From: Vulcanisaeta sp. JCM 16161
GTDB lineage: Archaea; Thermoproteota; Thermoprotei; Thermoproteales; Thermocladiaceae
Assembly: GCF_001316285.1 (NCBI RefSeq)
Contig: NZ_BBDO01000001.1
Location: 124,001-188,000 of the forward strand
DNA: 64,000 nucleotides
Reading direction: 5' to 3'
The notes below the pieces were generated by a model. It saw nothing but the letters and a program-made list of their open reading frames with translations, made no database searches and was not told where the DNA came from. Each line of letters begins with the position of its first letter. Position 1 is the stretch's first letter. Made by a program: the position numbers and the translations under genes. Below, piece by piece: positions 51,135-60,064 of the stretch.

Positions 51135-51434
51135 TTGGGCTGTGAGGAAGGAATTAAAGCTGTCCGTGATGGTCATTTGCTCGTGGTCGTGAAAACGCTA
51201 GATACGTATAGGTTAGGGTTACGTAGGTTGGGCATTAAGCTAAATAGTGATGCGGTAACCGCAATAGTTGGTTTAATAGTGACGATAGGGTTCATGGCAT
51301 TCATAAGGTTCATTAGGCCAATAAACCTATCACTCCATAGGGACGTGGCTGGTATGGCGCTCTTCCTAATAACCGCCCTATTCTTCCTATGGCTATTAAT
51401 ATCCTCAATCAGAGAACAGAGGGAACATAGGTAG
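51135..51434 (+). CDS. Small membrane protein, start uncertain
   Basis: Up to 99 residues with two hydrophobic helices (AVTAIVGLIVTIGFMAFIRF, DVAGMALFLITALFFLWLLI) separated by a loop with HRDVAG and a basic Arg/Glu tail. The nearest start is TTG 51135; a shift near 51175 would join an upstream frame. Function unknown. Confidence 0.4.
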   Translation: MGCEEGIKAVRDGHLLVVVKTLDTYRLGLRRLGIKLNSDAVTAIVGLIVTIGFMAFIRFIRPINLSLHRDVAGMALFLITALFFLWLLISSIREQREHR

Positions 51435-51643
51435 AGGTATTCCTCAGGGCAACAAAGCAATAGGTTCAAGTTAAAAGAAAACCTGCCTAATAAGACGATA
51501 TAGGGATCCTCCTGCTCGCAATTTATGGCCACTCAATATTATCTTGATACAGCGTCATCATTACTCATTCACTAATTTTATCTCCCCGGAATCTCTGAAA
51601 ATAAATTTATTAGTAGTACTCTAAATTATTTGGGGTTCCCTAA

Positions 51644-52729
51644 ATGTTGTTTAGCATTGAGCCTAAAAGTAGAAGGGAGGATCTCTATGATTTTAATCAT
51701 GAATTGGAGATGCTCGTAAAATTCCTGAGAGGTTCAAGATTAACGCTGGTCACGGGCCTTAGGAGGACCGGTAAGACCTCGTTGATGAGAGTTGCACTTA
51801 ATGAGGTTGGTATTGACTATATATACCTTGATGTTAGGTTTAGTGTGTATACGAGTTATCGTGACGTGCTCGACCTATTCGTGAAGGCCCTTAACGATCT
51901 TCTACGTAGGGAGTCCTCAATTACGGATAAAGTAATTAATGCTCTCAAGGGCATTGAGGATTTAAAGATATCCCTTAATCCACCTGAAATAGCCATTAAA
52001 TTTAGAGGTAGGCCGCGGGTCACTATTACTGACCTGCTTATTAGGTTGAATGACATTGGCGAGCCTGTGATAATCGCGATCGATGAGGCGCAGGAGTTGA
52101 GGAAGGTTAATTGGCTTAGGTTTGATAGGCTGTTCGCCTACGTCTTTGATAACCTAACGAACATAAGGCTCGTCCTCTCAGGTTCGCAGGTCGGCCTCCT
52201 CTACGGCTTTCTTGGGCTTCACGACCCTAAGGCACCACTCTTTGGTAGGGCGTACATGGAGGTTAAGACGAGGAAGTTAAGCCCGGACGAGTCAATGGAC
52301 TTCCTCGAACGTGGCTTCAACCAATTAGGCATTAATTGCCCTAAGGATGTCCTAGAGAAGGCTGTGGAAACATTTGATGGGATTATTGGCTGGTTAACGT
52401 ATTTCGGCTATACATACGCAATGAGGGGTTCTGCGGACTTTGATGAGATAATGAAGGACGCCGTTCAACTGGCGTTAAGTGAGTTACGGAACTTGGTAAC
52501 CTCACTCAGGAGTAATAGGTATTCGGTAATATTAAGAGCACTGGCTAGGGAGCCGATGCCATGGAGATTGGTCAAGCGTAGGCTTGAGGATTATGAGGGT
52601 AAAGAGATAAATGCCGCAACGATCTCCGAATTACTAAGTAACCTAGTGAACCTGGGCATTATTGAGAAGGTGGATGATTACTACAGGATTTCCGACCCAG
52701 TGTACAGAATCGCTGCCGAGCACCTGTAA
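51644..52729 (+). CDS. Archaeal ATPase (STAND/AAA-type, COG1672-like)
   Basis: 361 residues, intact. Walker A is VTGLRRTGKTSLMRVAL, Walker B IIAIDEAQELRKV, then sensor-like NIRLVLSGSQVGLLYGFL. The C-terminal 100 residues form a winged helix (RALAREPMPWRLVKRRLEDY, AATISELLSNLVNLGIIEKV). These ATPases are numerous in crenarchaea, often strain-variable, and of unknown biology. The promoter has TAAATTATTTGG; ATG 51644. Confidence 0.82.
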   Translation: MLFSIEPKSRREDLYDFNHELEMLVKFLRGSRLTLVTGLRRTGKTSLMRVALNEVGIDYIYLDVRFSVYTSYRDVLDLFVKALNDLLRRESSITDKVINALKGIEDLKISLNPPEIAIKFRGRPRVTITDLLIRLNDIGEPVIIAIDEAQELRKVNWLRFDRLFAYVFDNLTNIRLVLSGSQVGLLYGFLGLHDPKAPLFGRAYMEVKTRKLSPDESMDFLERGFNQLGINCPKDVLEKAVETFDGIIGWLTYFGYTYAMRGSADFDEIMKDAVQLALSELRNLVTSLRSNRYSVILRALAREPMPWRLVKRRLEDYEGKEINAATISELLSNLVNLGIIEKVDDYYRISDPVYRIAAEHL

Positions 52730-52767
52730 GGATTTAATACAGAGATTATGATTAATATCCGCCGTAA

Positions 52768-53914
52768 ATGGACTTAATTAAGTACCTGGAATTTAAGGAA
52801 AAACTGAGGAATGAATTAGAGAATGAATTAAGCCTGAATCAATCGAGAGGGCTAGGAAGGATCCACATGCGAGGAGGTATCCGAGACCGTGCGGTATGAC
52901 GATACACACGGGAATTGGATGTACATACTCATGCACCTACTGCTACATCTATGACATGGGATTTCCGCATAAAGTACAACCATACCCATTAAGTGGTAAG
53001 GAGTTGCTCTATGCATTGACGTTGAACATATGTAGTGCTTGGGCCTGGCGGTACAATGCTTGCCATGGGTTCCGTAACAGAACCTTCCTACCTGAGACTA
53101 GGGATAGGGCTCTCGAGTATATTAAGGTTCTTGGTTCACTCGGTAATCCACTGCAAGTTAGTAGCAAGTCCGTACTCGATGACGAGTATATAACCAGGAT
53201 TAAGGGGTACGCACCAAACATAAGCTTTCTAGAGACTGTGATATGCCTCAGGAATTGTAGGAAAATTGAACCATTAGCCCCAGACCCAATGGATAGGCTT
53301 AGGTTTGTTGGAAGATTAGTTAGGGCTGGAATAAACGTTTCCCTATTCATCAGCCAATAATACCTGGCATAACCGATAGGGATGCCCGTGAAATACTATT
53401 AATGGCTAGGGAGTTTGGCGTTAAGTCCGTAGTGCTCGGCACACTTAGGGTTACAGCGGGCATTTATGAAAGACTCAGGTCGATCGGTATTGACCTAAGT
53501 CTGAGATTACCGAGTGGTAAGTTAGGTAGGGAGCAGGTTCCCATTAGGGCTAGGGATCTAAAGGATAAGATCGCCTCATTAGCTAGGGAAATGGGTTTTA
53601 AGGTCTATGAATCAGCGTGTGCTGCGAACATAGAAGCCGCTGGGTTAGGGTGCTACGCCTGTAAGTGGGGTCCTTGTGGCGACTTAAGCAGGCTGCCCAG
53701 TGTTGATGCTGGGGATGTTAATGAGTTCATTAAGTACCTGGGTTATTCAGGGCGTGTTGAGCAATTGAGGGATAATAGAATCGTCATTAGGCTTGATAGG
53801 GGTGATGCCCGTAGAATCGAGGCGATGCTCAGGGAGTTGCTTAGGCGTGAAGTCGTTATTAGGGGTGTCATGAGGCATCATTGTGCAGATAGCATATGCG
53901 GTGATATTAATTAG
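52768..53914 (+). CDS. Radical SAM protein, SPL-like family (four frame breaks)
   Basis: From ATG 52768 the protein reads MDLIKYLEFKEKLRNEL. The radical SAM motif is CTYSCTYCYIYDMGF. Repairs near 52838 (G), 53023 (CC), 53091 (C) and 53352 (G) restore ESIERARKDPHARRYPRPCG, NPYVVLGPGGTMLAMGSVTE and FIRPIIPGITDRDARE, giving about 384 residues. The C-terminal part has extra cysteines (SACAANIEAAGLGCYACKWG and CADSICGD), which could hold a second cluster. The substrate is unknown. Confidence 0.78.
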
Positions 53915-54019
53915 TTGGGTATTTGCATTGTAAATATCCTTGACGCGATTCGGTAGTGCTTATTATGGGAAGTCGTTAATTGAGTTGATTATGAACATTA
54001 GCGTTGGGCTTACCAGGTT

Positions 54020-54152
54020 ATGCCAGGTTTAATAGTTGCTGGTGTTGAGTCTGTTGTAAGGGCATTAATGGAGTCCTCACTTAATACTAGGGTTAAGGGC
54101 AATTTTAGTAATAGGTAAGAGGTATATGATTGATGCCGTGATTATTGTTTAG
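54020..54152 (+). other. Possible remnant of a small gene
   Basis: Between the radical SAM gene and the PaREP1-like gene a frame from ATG 54020 gives MPGLIVAGVESVVRALMESS, then shifts. With one indel the end reads AILVIGKRYMIDAVIIV and stops at 54152. It looks protein-like but too short and broken to name. The 106 bases before it (53915-54019) hold nothing else I can identify. Confidence 0.25.
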
Positions 54153-54186
54153 GGTAAAGTAAATTAATTCATATTATAGCATAAAC

Positions 54187-54666
54187 ATGCAGGAGTTACC
54201 TAAGCCTTGGTTTGACATTGATGGTTATAGGAGGACGAGACTCCTTGAGACTAGGTACGAGACCGAGCTGGCTAGGAGATTTCTTGATGAGGGGTTGACC
54301 AGGAACGCGGCTGATAAGGCTTACCAGGCCTGGAAGGCTCTTGTGGCGGCGTTCGCTGCGGAGAATAGGGATAAGCTTAGGGGTTTATTTAAGGGTGTGG
54401 TTAGGTTGAGGGGTAATAAGGTTATTGAGAGGGTTGATTGGGTCATTGCCCTAATGCCAAGCAATTCTTTGAAGCGCATGTCGCAGGTAATAGGCGCGAC
54501 ATTAACGTATACACAAACCTGGCAATACTACTTCATCAGTACCAATACAATGGGCCGGATAAACAGGGGAATACTCAGTCAGTACTGGGACGATGAGTCG
54601 GCTAGGGCCGACATCACGCAGGTACTAAGTGTTATTGATAGGTTATTACGCGAAAAGGGCATTTAG
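54187..54666 (+). CDS. PaREP1-like family protein
   Basis: 159 residues. ETELARRFLDEGLTRNAADK followed by AYQAWKALVAAFAAENRDKL matches the helical repeat family first described in Pyrobaculum aerophilum (PaREP1/PaREP8-like), which has a HEPN-like look. RVDWVIALMPSNSLKRMSQV follows. Function unknown; family members are numerous and variable among Thermoproteales, which supports the taxonomic placement. Confidence 0.6.
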   Translation: MQELPKPWFDIDGYRRTRLLETRYETELARRFLDEGLTRNAADKAYQAWKALVAAFAAENRDKLRGLFKGVVRLRGNKVIERVDWVIALMPSNSLKRMSQVIGATLTYTQTWQYYFISTNTMGRINRGILSQYWDDESARADITQVLSVIDRLLREKGI

Positions 54667-54738
54667 GCATATTTCTCTTTCTCGAAACCACCACCCGCTT
54701 AAGTATTGTCCCCTATCTACATAATAAAGGCTTAAATA

Positions 54739-56180
54739 ATGCATGGATGTTGCTTTACTGTGTCTTCGTTCAGGTATTCCGATGTTTATAAGGTGGTTTA
54801 TCCGAGGAGGCATGAGGGTATTTATAAGAATCGTGGTGATAATCCCTGGGTCTCAATAAGGATTAGGCAGGGTGTTGGTCGTGACCCGAGTAAGTGGTTC
54901 TCGAACCAATTGAGGGTTATTGCCGAGATCAGCAGGACGTATAGTGATGGTAGGGCAATGCTCGGTACTAGGGGTGATATAGAAATCTTCAAGGTTGATT
55001 TTAGGCTTTTTGATGAGGTTGTGGTTAAGCTCAGGGAGGTTGGTCTCGATCCAAGGGACTCCTGCGGTAATTCGGTTAGGAACCCAATACCATGCGCATC
55101 GCAATTCTGCCCGTACGCACATATTAATGCTGAGGCTCTATCAACATTCATAGGTGATTACTTTAGGTATAGGAGTGAGTATGAGCAGCCATCACTTCCG
55201 CACAGGATCAAGATCTCAATATCAGCCTGCGAGAGGGCGTGTGCCGTGCCCGTGGCCCAGGACATCGGTATTGTGGCTAAACCTAATGGTAAATTCGACA
55301 TATACCTGGGTGGCGGCATTGGTGAGCACGCATTTAGTGCGAGACTTGCCTTCACTGACGTAGATGCTGAGGATTTACTTCCAATCTGCGTGGGCGTTGC
55401 TGAGGTCCTTAGGAGGTCTGGCGAGAGGAGGGGGTTTAAGTGGGTTGTTAGGTTGCGTGGCCTTGATAAGGTTAGGGAGGAGGTATTGGCGATAGCCAGG
55501 GAGGTAAAGCCCAAATTGCCCAAGCCGCCTGATTTAACGCCCAGGTTCATTAAATCAAGGATTGTAAAGATTCCATACCCAACCGGCTGGGTTACCGCCG
55601 ATGAATTGGTTAAGCTGGCCAATGTGGCTGATAGGTATGGGTTTGGCTATGTACTGCTGTTCAATAATCAAAGCGTATACATACCAATCCGCGAGGAGGT
55701 TGATAGGATTGAGGAATTGAGCAATTATGAGGTCAGGGATCCAGGGCCCATGTACCCTGAGGGACCGATAACGGTTGCATGCTAGGTAATGAATTATGCC
55801 CACCGGGCCTAATAGACACCACCGGGCTCGGCCGCAAAATACATGTTCACCTAAGTAAGTTGAATGAGCCAATTAGGGTTGGAATTAGCGGTTGTACCCA
55901 CGATTGCGGTATGTCGTGGATCGCGGATATAGGCCTCGAACCATTCGGTTCAAAGACGAGGGTATTAATAACGATGGGTGGCTCACCGACCGCGTTGGGC
56001 TTTGTCATCGGCACCGTCGATCCAGGTGATGCGGAGCTCGCGGTACAAGTACTTCTTGACATGTATAGGAGGTCTGGTGTTCGTGGGGTTAGGGACTTCG
56101 TGGTTAAGGTTGGTGTTGATGCTATAAGGAGTGAGTTAACCAGGCTTGTGCCTCGTTTAGGCCGCCGGATAAGGACATAA
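54739..56180 (+). CDS. Siroheme nitrite/sulfite reductase (one frame break)
   Basis: About 480 residues of the two-repeat siroheme reductase fold. The frame breaks near 55782; one C restores ITVACLGNELCPPGLIDTTG. The C-terminal half then has the complete [4Fe-4S]-siroheme ligand set C-x5-C (CLGNELC) and C-x3-C (CTHDC in SGCTHDCGMSWIADIG). The N-terminal half also has NPIPCASQFCPYA and SACERACAVPVAQDIGI. It reduces nitrite to ammonia or sulfite to sulfide with six electrons. The neighbouring nitrate reductase favours nitrite; this is inference. ATG 54739 has TTAAATAAT just upstream. Confidence 0.83.
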
Positions 56181-56253
56181 ACATAGTCTTTGGGCCCGAC
56201 TGACTTGAGAGGGAATAATCTTTAAAGCGCAATTACCTAGTTACACCGGCATT

Positions 56254-57090
56254 ATGATTATTGAGGACCTGCCCGCACTATCAACAGCCATTATCTGGGC
56301 CTGGGCATCGATAATGTATGGAGACTTCATGAAGAGAATGCACCCGTTGATCGTAAACTTCCTCAGGATGTTCTACGCCTCACTAATACTCCTGATCCCA
56401 GCAATAATTTTAGGGCTTAATTACGGAGGAGCCGTGTACAGTTCTTTGAGCGGGTTGTTATCCCTGGTCATTGGTGACTCACTATACCTGTTCTCAATCA
56501 ATTACTCAGGGGTCTCAATCGCAGCTCCCGTGTCCTATACCTACATACCACTGACGGTGTTATTCGCAGTGTTCCTGGGAGAGCCACTGACCATCACGAA
56601 ATTACTTGCGAGTATACTACTGATACCCGGCGTCTACCTACTATCCCGTAGCGGTAACTCGAGGAGGGAGATTAAGGGTCTATTTCTTGGCCTTGGTGCA
56701 GCCCTCGCGTGGGCTGCTGGTCAGTCAATGATTAAGGTGGCCGATATCGCGGGGCTTAACCCAATCTCCATAGCATTTACGAGAGTTGCGGCAGCAGGTA
56801 TTGTACTGCTTGTAATTAATTATTTCATGGGAAACAACATTGCAGGGGCCATTAGAGGGACGGTACGTAGTTACCTGCCCATTATTGCCGTACTCGACCT
56901 GGGCCTTGGTGTTGCCCTATTCGCCTTCTCAATGGATTTAATAGGTCTTGGGCTTACCGTGATACTGACGGGCACAATGCCATTAATAGCCCAGCTTATG
57001 TCGAGTGCGATGGGTAGGGAGAAATTCAGCGTTGTTAAGTTCCTTGGTGCATTGATAATAGTGGTGGCAATAATAATGGCATTCCTTTAA
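56254..57090 (+). CDS. EamA/DMT-superfamily transporter
   Basis: 278 residues with ten hydrophobic helices in two homologous halves: ALSTAIIWAWASIMYGDF at the start of the first and LFLGLGAALAWAAGQSMIKV at the start of the second. SVSIAAPVSYTYIPLTVL is a family motif. Substrates of the family include amino acids, nucleotide sugars and other metabolites. No context hint. Confidence 0.83.
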   Translation: MIIEDLPALSTAIIWAWASIMYGDFMKRMHPLIVNFLRMFYASLILLIPAIILGLNYGGAVYSSLSGLLSLVIGDSLYLFSINYSGVSIAAPVSYTYIPLTVLFAVFLGEPLTITKLLASILLIPGVYLLSRSGNSRREIKGLFLGLGAALAWAAGQSMIKVADIAGLNPISIAFTRVAAAGIVLLVINYFMGNNIAGAIRGTVRSYLPIIAVLDLGLGVALFAFSMDLIGLGLTVILTGTMPLIAQLMSSAMGREKFSVVKFLGALIIVVAIIMAFL

Positions 57091-57132
57091 CCACGTAATA
57101 CCCAAGACCGGCATTTATGATTGAATGGTCCG

Positions 57133-57277
57133 TCACCTAGAGTCACGGTCCTCCCGTATACTCCTGACAACGAAATCCTCACCATAAATCTCACGAATCT
57201 TCCTTAATTCTTTAGATGCCTTCTCCAATAATCGTATTACATCCTCATCTTTTTTTCCTTATTGACTTCATTATCAT
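57133..57277 (-). CDS. Short antitoxin-tail-like protein (one frame break)
   Basis: A 47-residue frame starting MIMKSIRKKDEDVIRLLEKA and ending VVRSIREDRDSR, if the seven T at 57250-57256 are read as six. The tail (repeated Leu/Lys helix plus IREDRDSR) resembles the C-terminus of archaeal VapB-type antitoxins, but no N-terminal DNA-binding part and no adjacent toxin gene are visible. It may be a remnant or a small regulator. Confidence 0.3.
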
Positions 57278-57520
57278 GAGTATGGACTATGGTATATTTA
57301 ATGTTTTAAGTATTAATCATCCCATATAAAAACCACAGCCAATAATACGGTTTAATACTGTTAAGTCTTGGTAAATTCCTGAAGAGATACCGAATGAGTA
57401 GGAAAAATTGTCTTCTGAAAGGCTAAATATAATGCTAAGTTAGCCTAAGTTCCTCGGTGCAAAGCTATGAAAGTGAAGGAAAACAAGATCGATTTTTAAC
57501 GGGAATCACTCTCCAACTTA

Positions 57521-57871
57521 TCATGATGTTTTGGCTGGTTTGCCCGTTATTCCGTACTTCTGAGCCCACTCCTCAAACACCTTCTGCTCCTCAGGCGTTA
57601 GTTCATGGCTGAACCTATACCATCCATCCTTCTTCCTAGCGGTCTCAGGTGACTCAGGGGTCTTCCATATGCAGTTCACTGGGCATACTGGTATGCAACT
57701 GAAATCATCATAACACAGGTCCCATATTAGCCTAGCCTTACCATTCTCGTCTAACTCCCATGCCTGATACGGGCAAACTGAGACACATGCACCACAACCA
57801 ATACATATATCTTGATCGTCAATAACTCTTATGTACTTTCTAAGTTCCTCCGCAGGTTTTCTCTGAGCCAT
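57521..57871 (-). CDS. Dicluster ferredoxin-like protein downstream of the nar genes
   Basis: 116 residues. The first cluster motif is CIGCGACVSVCPYQAW (CxxCxxCxxxCP). The second is CYDDFSCIPVCPVNCIW, with a C-x5-C-x3-C-x3-C spacing that is less standard; it may hold a [4Fe-4S] or [3Fe-4S] cluster. The C-terminal 40 residues (TPEEQKVFEEWAQKYGITGK) are helical. It probably carries electrons to the nitrate or nitrite reductase. It has its own promoter region with a 13-base inverted repeat. Confidence 0.8.
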   Translation of the reverse strand: MAQRKPAEELRKYIRVIDDQDICIGCGACVSVCPYQAWELDENGKARLIWDLCYDDFSCIPVCPVNCIWKTPESPETARKKDGWYRFSHELTPEEQKVFEEWAQKYGITGKPAKTS

Positions 57872-57916
57872 TGCTGGTCAATTATTGGTTAGTATGAAGT
57901 TATGTATATACTTAAC

Positions 57917-57960
57917 TATTGATACTACATGATCGTTGTGATGTTCGTGTAGTATCAATA
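57917..57960 (-). promoter_or_regulatory. 13-base perfect inverted repeat before the ferredoxin gene
   Basis: TATTGATACTACA (57917-57929) and TGTAGTATCAATA (57948-57960) are exact reverse complements separated by 18 bases. The element lies between narJ and the ferredoxin gene, just upstream (minus strand) of a possible TATA box AAGTATATAC. It could be an operator for a dimeric regulator or a hairpin ending the nar transcript. Confidence 0.6.
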
Positions 57961-58020
57961 AATTATACTGAGTATTTATGAAATTGGGCTATGTATTCAT
58001 GGTTATGATTATCGTGACTC

Positions 58021-58545
58021 TCAGAGGTCATAATTATTATTTTGTATTTGAGATAGAACATCACTTAACAAATCGAAGAGGTAGGTGTAGGGATTATCTT
58101 TGGATAATTTATTTTTCAGTTTCCTAATTACCTTTAATGTCATGCCCATTAGCTTATTAATATCGGGAGAATGCTCGTTATACCTAAGTGCTAAGAATCT
58201 TAGTACTGTTGGTATATAGTCGGGTAATTCACGATTATCGTACTTAAAACCGTACTTCCTATAAATATCGATTAATTGAGCTAAAAAAATGCCCTCTATC
58301 TCTTCTATCGCCATAGATGTGGTACGATAAGTACATGTTTGTCTCTGCGGATAGATCGAAGGTCATTACGTAGATTTCCTGAATATTATATATGTCAGTA
58401 TTTAGGAGTATATCCATAAATCTGTTTAGTTTATCGTAATGGTCGTAATTTCCGGATTTTATTATTAAAAATAACTTTTCACGTAATTCCTCACTTGGAT
58501 ACTCCAGTGCCTGGGCTATTATATTAAGAAGCTCCTGTGGCTCAT
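58021..58545 (-). CDS. narJ: NarJ-type nitrate reductase chaperone (two frame breaks)
   Basis: The chaperone assists molybdenum-cofactor insertion and maturation of NarG. The protein reads MSPQELLNIIAQALEYPSEE, then QEIYVMTFDLSAETNMYLSY, GDRRDRGHFLAQLIDIYRKY and ELPDYIPTVLRFLALRY. The TFDLS...YHxYGD and RELPDYIP sequences are typical of NarJ. One C is missing near 58537, and the A7 run at 58283-58289 should be six. About 174 residues. The start ATG overlaps the stop of the preceding 43-residue frame as ATGA, so the two are translationally coupled. Confidence 0.82.
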
Positions 58546-58673
58546 TGGAAATCAGCCTTACTTATCCTTATCCTAATCTTACCATTATTAACTATGGCAC
58601 TCCTTAGCTCAGGTACGGCCTCTTTAAATTGTTCGTAACCACACATACCCTGCTCTGAATAGGCATTAAGCAT
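58542..58673 (-). CDS. 43-residue protein between narH and narJ
   Basis: ATG 58673 follows AAGGAG by three bases, a good ribosome binding site. It encodes MLNAYSEQGMCGYEQFKEAV and ends KIRIRISKADFQ, with its stop overlapping the narJ start (ATGA). The frame is clean and the coupling on both sides argues that it is real. I know no family. It may be an assembly factor or electron-transfer helper; a fused NarJ N-terminus is the alternative. Confidence 0.55.
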   Translation of the reverse strand: MLNAYSEQGMCGYEQFKEAVPELRSAIVNNGKIRIRISKADFQ

Positions 58674-58696
58674 GGACTCCTTATGTGACTTAGGAA

Positions 58697-60060
58697 TTAC
58701 GAACTATCCTCATACTTAGCAATAGCCAATAGTCTATACATCTCAAGCGCATCCTGTTCGGTTAACTCAACCTCCTTAAGCGCATCCTTATTTGGACTAC
58801 CAAGTTCAAGGCTCCTCATGTAAATCCTCATGGCTAACAGTCTCTTGAGGGCGTTGCGGATTAGTTCCTCATTACCTGCTGTAAACATACTTGCCAGGTA
58901 CTTAATGGGTATTCTCAGCTTATCGATCTTTGGAAACACATCCTCAGGCGCGACCTCGCCCAATTCCTCACCGTTAAATAGCCTAAGTACTGGGCTTAAT
59001 GGTGGTACATAAAACACCATAGGCAGCGTCCTATACTCTGGGTGTAGCGGAAAGGCTATACGCCATCTCTTGACCAATTTATAGGTTGGTGATCTTTGAG
59101 CCGCATCTACCCAGTCATCCCAAATACCGTTATCCTTAGCGAGCTTTACAACCTCTGGGTCACTTGGATCAAGTATTATCGATAATTGGGCGTCAATAAG
59201 CTTCTTAGGATCTGGTTCAGAGGCTGCCTTTAATACGGAATCAGCATCATATAATAATATACCGATATACCTGATCCTGCCGACACAAGTCTCTGAGCAT
59301 ACGGTGGGCAATCCATTCTCAATCCTTGGGTAGCAGAATGTGCACTTCTCGGCCTTATGAGTCTGCCAATTGAAGTACACCTTCTTATACGGGCATGCCG
59401 ATATGCAGAACCTCCAGCCGCGGCATCTACCCTGATCGACAAGTACGATGCCATCCTCCTCCCTCTTATAAATGGCGCCACTTGGGCATGCCGCTACGCA
59501 GGGTGGGTTAAGACAGTGATTGCATATCCTAGGCAGGTAAAACATGAATGTCCTCTCAAACTCAAGCCTAATTTCCTCCTCGAGACTGGCTAAGTTCGGG
59601 TCTTGGGACGCTATTTCTGGCGAACCAGCTAAATCATCATCCCAATTAGGTCCCCACCTAATCTCAATATTATCGCCGGTAATTAATGACCTGGGTCTCG
59701 CAACGGGTTGTTCACCCTGCCCTGTCTCTATGAGTTTTTCATAATCATAGGTCCAAGGCTCATAATAATCATCTATGGTGGTAGGTATGGATTGTAGAAG
59801 ATCCTCAGTAGTCTCGATATCTTACCGCCAATTCTTAGTTTAAGCTTTCCATTACTCAATACCCAACCACCCCTATACCTCTCCTGATCCTCCCAACGCC
59901 TTGGGTATCCAACGCCGGGCCTGGTCTCTACGTTGTTCCACCACATGTACTCAGCACCTGGCCTATTTGTCCAGGTATTCTTGCACGTTATACTGCACGT
60001 ATGGCAGCCGATGCATTTATCGAGGTTCATTACCATGGAAACGTGGGCAAGCACCCTCAT
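58697..60060 (-). CDS. narH: Nitrate reductase beta subunit (one frame break)
   Basis: About 454 residues. It carries electrons from NarI to NarG through four Fe-S centres. Cluster motifs are CIGCHTCSITCKNTW at the N-terminus, CNHCLNPPCVAACPSG, CRGWRFCISACPYKK (the Trp in place of a Cys marks the [3Fe-4S] centre) and CTFCYPRIENGLPTVCSETC. The frame breaks near 59779; one C gives NPYLPTIDDYYEPWTYDY. The order matches bacterial NarH, and the gene starts four bases after the narG stop. Confidence 0.92.
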
Positions 60061-60064
60061 GCTC

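Noticed and set aside
49439..51625. Repeated word AGTAGTACTCTAAAT after the FAH gene and before the ATPase gene
   Set aside because: A 15-base match in 64 kb is expected by chance about once or twice, and the contexts differ.
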